Origin: Acidobacteriota bacterium
Lineage (GTDB): Bacteria > Acidobacteriota > Thermoanaerobaculia > Multivoradales > SZUA-115
Direction of reading: 5' to 3'
Length of the DNA stretch: 64,000 bases
Assembly (NCBI GenBank): GCA_024277255.1
Contig: JAJRVQ010000029.1
Location: 1 to 64,000, forward strand
A program made the position numbers and the translations under genes. Under the pieces are notes generated by a model. The model was given only the letters and a program-made list of their open reading frames with translations. It did no database searches and was not told the origin of the DNA. Position 1 is the first letter of the stretch. Each line of letters starts with the position of its first letter. This document shows positions 60,755 to 64,000 of the stretch, in pieces.

Positions 60755-61555
60755 ATGGTGAAGGTCGTCGCGTGGTTGCTGTCGGCAGTGCTTCTCGTTG
60801 CCGGTGCCGCCGCGGGTGAGAGTGGTTGTCCGGGTGATCGCCGGGTCCTGGGCTCCCGGCTCTGGCAGGGGTTCAGCGGCACGATCGAAGAGCACTATCT
60901 GGTTTCCGGCGGACTGGAGGCGACCGATCTGTCGCCGAAACAATGGGCCAAGCTCCTGGGCTACGCACTGAGTCGTCAAGCCCGCTATGTGCAAGGAGAC
61001 GAGCAACGCCGAGTCCTCTTCGCCTGCTTGGAACAGGGTGTGACGGAAGCTCTGGCGTCGATTTGCGATGCCCATCGCCCCTTGCCGGGCTACGAGGAGA
61101 GTGCGCTCGAGCCTCTCGCACAGATCGCCCACGAAGCGGCGATCGGCTTCTACGACGAGGAGGTTGCGCAGCTCACCGGCGTTGAGTCCGGCGAGAGGGT
61201 TCCGTCGATTTTCGACCACGGAATCGGTCTGCCGCCGATCGCGGAGTTGGCCGAGGGAGGGGCGGAGGTGGAGGTGAAGCAATCAGCGGCTCCGGCTGGG
61301 CGCACACGTTGTCGCTTCAATCTCCATCCCTCGCTCTACACCACCGCCCATCCCGGCTTCGAGTGGGTTCTGATTCGCCATCCTCTGAGCAGGGGTGGTG
61401 AGTACTACCACACGGAGGAAGTGAATCCCGAGTGGCCCCTCGACCATCCGAAGCGGCCGGAAAACCGACTCAAGCCGGGGCAAGAGATCGTCGCCCGAGG
61501 TACGAAAGCCGAGATTCTGGCGCGAGTTCGCGAACTCCAAGAAGGCTGTTTCTGA
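60755..61555 (+). CDS. Secreted hypothetical protein
   Basis: 266 residues with a signal peptide (to about 21, AGAAAGES). No family recognised. Features: GESGCPGDRRVLGSRLWQGF near the mature start, a helical middle, and C-terminal RTRCRFNLHPSLYTTAHPGF then WPLDHPKRPENRLKPGQEIV. Cysteines are paired irregularly. ATG 60755 is preferred (GGAGCG upstream); ATG 60728 or TTG 60713 would add 9 or 14 residues. Downstream of the hexahaem genes after a terminator. Confidence 0.6.
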   Translation: MVKVVAWLLSAVLLVAGAAAGESGCPGDRRVLGSRLWQGFSGTIEEHYLVSGGLEATDLSPKQWAKLLGYALSRQARYVQGDEQRRVLFACLEQGVTEALASICDAHRPLPGYEESALEPLAQIAHEAAIGFYDEEVAQLTGVESGERVPSIFDHGIGLPPIAELAEGGAEVEVKQSAAPAGRTRCRFNLHPSLYTTAHPGFEWVLIRHPLSRGGEYYHTEEVNPEWPLDHPKRPENRLKPGQEIVARGTKAEILARVRELQEGCF

Positions 61556-61585
61556 TCGGCGCACCGGGAGGCTGAATCGGTCGGG

Positions 61586-61611
61586 CGGATGGGGCCAGAT
61601 GGCCCCATCCG
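61586..61611. terminator. Bidirectional terminator hairpin (11-bp perfect stem)
   Basis: 61586-61596 and 61601-61611 are exactly complementary with a 4-nt AGAT loop, between convergent genes ending at 61555 and 61637. Strong stem, no T-tract. Confidence 0.7.
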
Positions 61612-61636
61612 ACACATTGCGTGGTATTGCGCCGAT

Positions 61637-62797
61637 CTAGAAAGCGAGATCGGCGAGCAAGGTGACGCGCTCTCCTTCCGTCTTTCCGGGCACGGTGTCC
61701 AACTCGTCGTAGTACTCCAGCGCGAACTTCACATTCTCGGTGACGTAGACCCCGAGCTGGGCGGTCAACGCGGCGATGTCGTCTCTGCCGTTGTTGGCTT
61801 CGGTGAAGCCGTAGCGCAGCAGGGGCACGAAGAAGGGCCGCCCGTTCTTCTTGTGCGTGTAGAACACTTCCAGGTAGCCGGCGTCATTGTCGTTGCTGGG
61901 GCCATCTCGGAAGTCTTCCTCGGCGCTCATCCACATGCCGAGCACGTTGAAGTCCTTGAAGGCGAAGTTCCAGTCAATGCCGAATCGGCTGAGGTTGATG
62001 GCACCGTGGTCCCGTTCGCCGTCATAGAAGAAGGCTCCGACCATGGCGTCCGGGGTGATGTCGTAGGCGATTCGACCGAGGATGTCGTTGGGATCCTCCC
62101 CCTCGGGATTCGAGTTTCCGGCGCTGTAGCTCGCCATGTAAAAGAGCTTGTTCTGTCGGCCGTAGAAGGCGATGTATTGAGAACTTTTGCGAAAGCGAGC
62201 CCCGACGCTGCTGCCGACGTTCAACGGGATCTTGTGGGCGACGGTCAGCCGGTGACCGCCGTCTTTCATCGAGTTGTAAGGGTCGGGGGTGAAGATCGAC
62301 CCACTGCCGAATTCGAGGTTGGCGGCGCGGTTGAAATGCCAGTCGAACCGGCCACCGATGGCGGTACTGAAGTTCTCCTCGTCTTCCCCTTCGAGTTCGA
62401 AGAACCACGACCCTTTCTTCCAGAAGTTGCCGGCGGAGAAGATCTCGATCTCGTGGATGGGTCGGATCTTGCTGTCGCCACTGTTCGTGTCATCGAAGAT
62501 GTAGCCCTTGATACGGGCCGCGATCGGGTAGACCTTGGTGAGAATGAGGTTCTCCGAGATCTTTTGGTTGCCCGGTTGGGCGTCGAAGTCGAGTTCGCCG
62601 TCCTCATCCGGGAGGACGTAGCCCGCCTCCTTGTAGGCTCTGCCGGTGGAGTTGAGGTAGCCCCAGGCGCTGTGACAGCTGGAGCAGGCGAGGTTGTTTC
62701 TTCGTGCGAAGGCGGGTATCGCCCACGCGGATGGAGCGGTCAGAACGGCTGCACCGAGGAGCCAAGCCGCGGTGATGAGAAGTGTTGAGCGTTTCAT
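61637..62797 (-). CDS. Outer-membrane beta-barrel with N-terminal haem c site (fused cytochrome-porin type)
   Basis: 386 residues. Signal peptide ends ...AWA, then the haem motif LACSSCHSAWG (Cys38-His42) with the entry PAFARRNN and GRAYKEAGYVLP, which is also the pattern at the start of Cyc2-type fused cytochrome-porins. The remaining 340 residues are alternating aromatic strands ending in LLADLAF (terminal Phe), as in outer-membrane barrels. Role: carries electrons across the outer membrane; whether inward or outward is not knowable. Start ATG 62797 overlaps the preceding cytochrome gene (TAATG). Confidence 0.72.
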   Translation of the reverse strand: MKRSTLLITAAWLLGAAVLTAPSAWAIPAFARRNNLACSSCHSAWGYLNSTGRAYKEAGYVLPDEDGELDFDAQPGNQKISENLILTKVYPIAARIKGYIFDDTNSGDSKIRPIHEIEIFSAGNFWKKGSWFFELEGEDEENFSTAIGGRFDWHFNRAANLEFGSGSIFTPDPYNSMKDGGHRLTVAHKIPLNVGSSVGARFRKSSQYIAFYGRQNKLFYMASYSAGNSNPEGEDPNDILGRIAYDITPDAMVGAFFYDGERDHGAINLSRFGIDWNFAFKDFNVLGMWMSAEEDFRDGPSNDNDAGYLEVFYTHKKNGRPFFVPLLRYGFTEANNGRDDIAALTAQLGVYVTENVKFALEYYDELDTVPGKTEGERVTLLADLAF

Positions 62798-63249
62798 TAG
62801 TGATCTCCTGTTGCCTCTGTTTGGACGAACTGGCGGATAAAAGTGGCCACGTCGAGCATCTCGTCTTCAGTTAGCGTGTCTTCCCAAGCGGTCATCTGCT
62901 CGGAAAGACCGACGGGAGCTCCTCCTTCCTTGATTCCTAGATAGATTTGCCAGTCGCTACGCTCGCGCATCACCTCCTCGTCGGTGAAGTTCCTCGGTTT
63001 GATTTCCAGGTCCTTGGCCATGGTTCCCTGGCCGTTGCCTCGCTTGCCATGGCACTTCTGGCAGTACTGTTTGTAGATGAGCTTGCCGTTGTCGAGATCG
63101 CCGGCGAGCTCCCAGCCTTCCGGTGCGGGCCTCGACGGCTTCCGCTCACCGCTGGCCGCCGCCGCTGCGACGAAGCTGAACCCGGTCAGCACCACAATGA
63201 TGCCGACGAGCAGGTCTTCGAGCCGCCGCAGCCTCGAGTTTCTATGCAT
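62797..63249 (-). CDS. Mono-haem cytochrome c
   Basis: 150 residues with a signal peptide/anchor (about 13-33). Class I cytochrome: YCQKCHGKRGNGQGTMAKDL, with axial Met candidate near SEQMTAWE. Shares a transcript with the barrel downstream and di-haem cytochrome upstream, so probably a periplasmic shuttle. ATG 63249, 3 nt after the upstream stop, with SD AAGGAG. Confidence 0.85.
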   Translation of the reverse strand: MHRNSRLRRLEDLLVGIIVVLTGFSFVAAAAASGERKPSRPAPEGWELAGDLDNGKLIYKQYCQKCHGKRGNGQGTMAKDLEIKPRNFTDEEVMRERSDWQIYLGIKEGGAPVGLSEQMTAWEDTLTEDEMLDVATFIRQFVQTEATGDH

Positions 63250-63252
63250 GGT

Positions 63253-64000
63253 TCAATCTCCTTGGTTGGAGTGGGTCCCTGTGGACGATGGGGTTGTTGC
63301 GATGCTTTCCCCGGGCTCGGCGGCGAGCGAGAGGATGTAGTCCGCGAGATCGAAGGCGTCCTGGAGGCTGACGGGGAGTTCGGTGCGCTGGCGCCACGCC
63401 TGCATGGCGGTGCCTTTGCGACCTTCCAGGATCGTCATCACCAGGAAGGGTCGCGACACCAGCTCCAAGAAGTCGCGGTTGGCCAGTGCTGGGCCGGTTT
63501 TGCCGTGCCCGTTCTCACCGTGGCACTCGGTGCAGCGAGCCGGGTAGAGGGCGCGGCCGCGGGTGACGGCGTCAGCTTTCGGCAGAGGAGCCGGTGTGGG
63601 CTCGACATGGCCGGACCAACTCCGTATGAGATCGAGAATGGCGTCGGCGTCGGCGTCGGAGAGGGTGCCGACGCTCGCTTGGGCCACCTCGCCCCGATGG
63701 GTGGCGATGCGAGCCGCCAGATAGTTGTCATCGGCCCACTCGAGATAGGGAGCGGAGTTGAGCAGGGGGCCGTCGGCGCTTCCTTCACCCTGTTCGCCGT
63801 GGCAGGCGAGACATTTCGCCCCCCATATCTGATTGCCCAGATGGGAGTGTCGTCCATCGTGAGTGCTGGCCAGCTCGGTCACCGGTGTCGGACTCAGCAA
63901 GGGCCTCAACAAGGCCAGCAGGTCGCGAACATCGGCGGACTTGAGGAAGGCAAACGACGGCATCCCCTCTTCCACCCAGCCGTGCATGATCGCCCCGTAG
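63253..64000 (-). CDS. Di- or multi-haem cytochrome c, 5' end outside the window
   Basis: Frame stays open to the window edge, so the start is missing. Visible haem sites are KCLACHGEQGEG and RCTECHGENGHG. The first visible residues, YGAIMHGWVEEGMPSFAF, look like the end of another cytochrome domain (Met ligand near GMPSF), so a third haem domain may lie upstream. First visible gene of the barrel operon. Confidence 0.8.
   Translation of the reverse strand, partial: YGAIMHGWVEEGMPSFAFLKSADVRDLLALLRPLLSPTPVTELASTHDGRHSHLGNQIWGAKCLACHGEQGEGSADGPLLNSAPYLEWADDNYLAARIATHRGEVAQASVGTLSDADADAILDLIRSWSGHVEPTPAPLPKADAVTRGRALYPARCTECHGENGHGKTGPALANRDFLELVSRPFLVMTILEGRKGTAMQAWRQRTELPVSLQDAFDLADYILSLAAEPGESIATTPSSTGTHSNQGD

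Noticed and set aside
61589-62788. 399-codon open frame antisense to the haem barrel
   Set aside because: Shadow frame; the minus strand has a signal peptide, CxxCH and a C-terminal Phe.

Overview
The window is one high-GC, gene-dense bacterial stretch with no rRNA operon, recognisable tRNA or CRISPR array. The organism is diderm (LptD, lipoproteins, an outer-membrane haem barrel) and respires with Alternative Complex III and a caa3-type oxidase. It is rich in secreted c-type cytochromes and beta-propeller proteins. Two unrelated exported proteins end in the same DGF(E/D)SG...W motif. This combination suggests an Acidobacteriota-like lineage (Thermoanaerobaculia or similar). That placement is inference; no marker gene is present.

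Layout. 0-9.2 kb (+): the end of a thiolase, lptD, four nucleotide-sugar genes (rmlA, rmlD, a GDP-mannose dehydratase and reductase pair), a two-domain isoprenoid-alcohol kinase (VTE5-like plus DUF92/VTE6-like) and a UbiA prenyltransferase. 9.2-12.2 kb: a Phd/PIN toxin-antitoxin pair, a TolB-like protein, an AhpD-like protein and an ICMT-like methyltransferase. 12.2-25 kb: secreted and membrane proteins, including an HzsA-like di-haem propeller, a lipoprotein serine hydrolase, a di-haem oxidoreductase, an SDR, a nucleoside transporter and a repeat propeller. 25.3-37.4 kb: an OsmC-family gene with an in-frame TGA at the catalytic cysteine position and a hairpin 25 nt downstream (probable selenoprotein), small metabolic genes, a structured leader before a cyclic-2,3-diphosphoglycerate-synthetase-like gene, a LysR/oxidoreductase divergon and a giant VPS10-like propeller. 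37.5-39.7 kb: three toxin-antitoxin modules interspersed with REP-like repeats.

39.8-53.4 kb (-): a contiguous respiratory block, actABCDEF, an uncharacterised single-TM protein, sco and ctaCDEF, followed by an HD hydrolase and a monooxygenase. Most junctions overlap or are separated by a few bases, so coupled expression of an ACIII-caa3 supercomplex is likely. 53.7-58.5 kb: a CaCA exchanger, a decayed accessory patch (possible 23S rRNA scrap, an excisionase-like HTH, a truncated partner), a conserved hypothetical, a phosphoesterase and a DUF4412 protein.

58.9-64 kb: two tandem hexahaem cytochromes (+) facing a convergent operon (-) of di-haem and mono-haem cytochromes and a haem-bearing outer-membrane barrel. 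Together these look like a trans-envelope electron conduit. The strongest candidates for new biology are the Sec-OsmC gene, the kinase fusion beside UbiA, the cytochrome/haem-barrel locus and the shared toxin-antitoxin operator elements.
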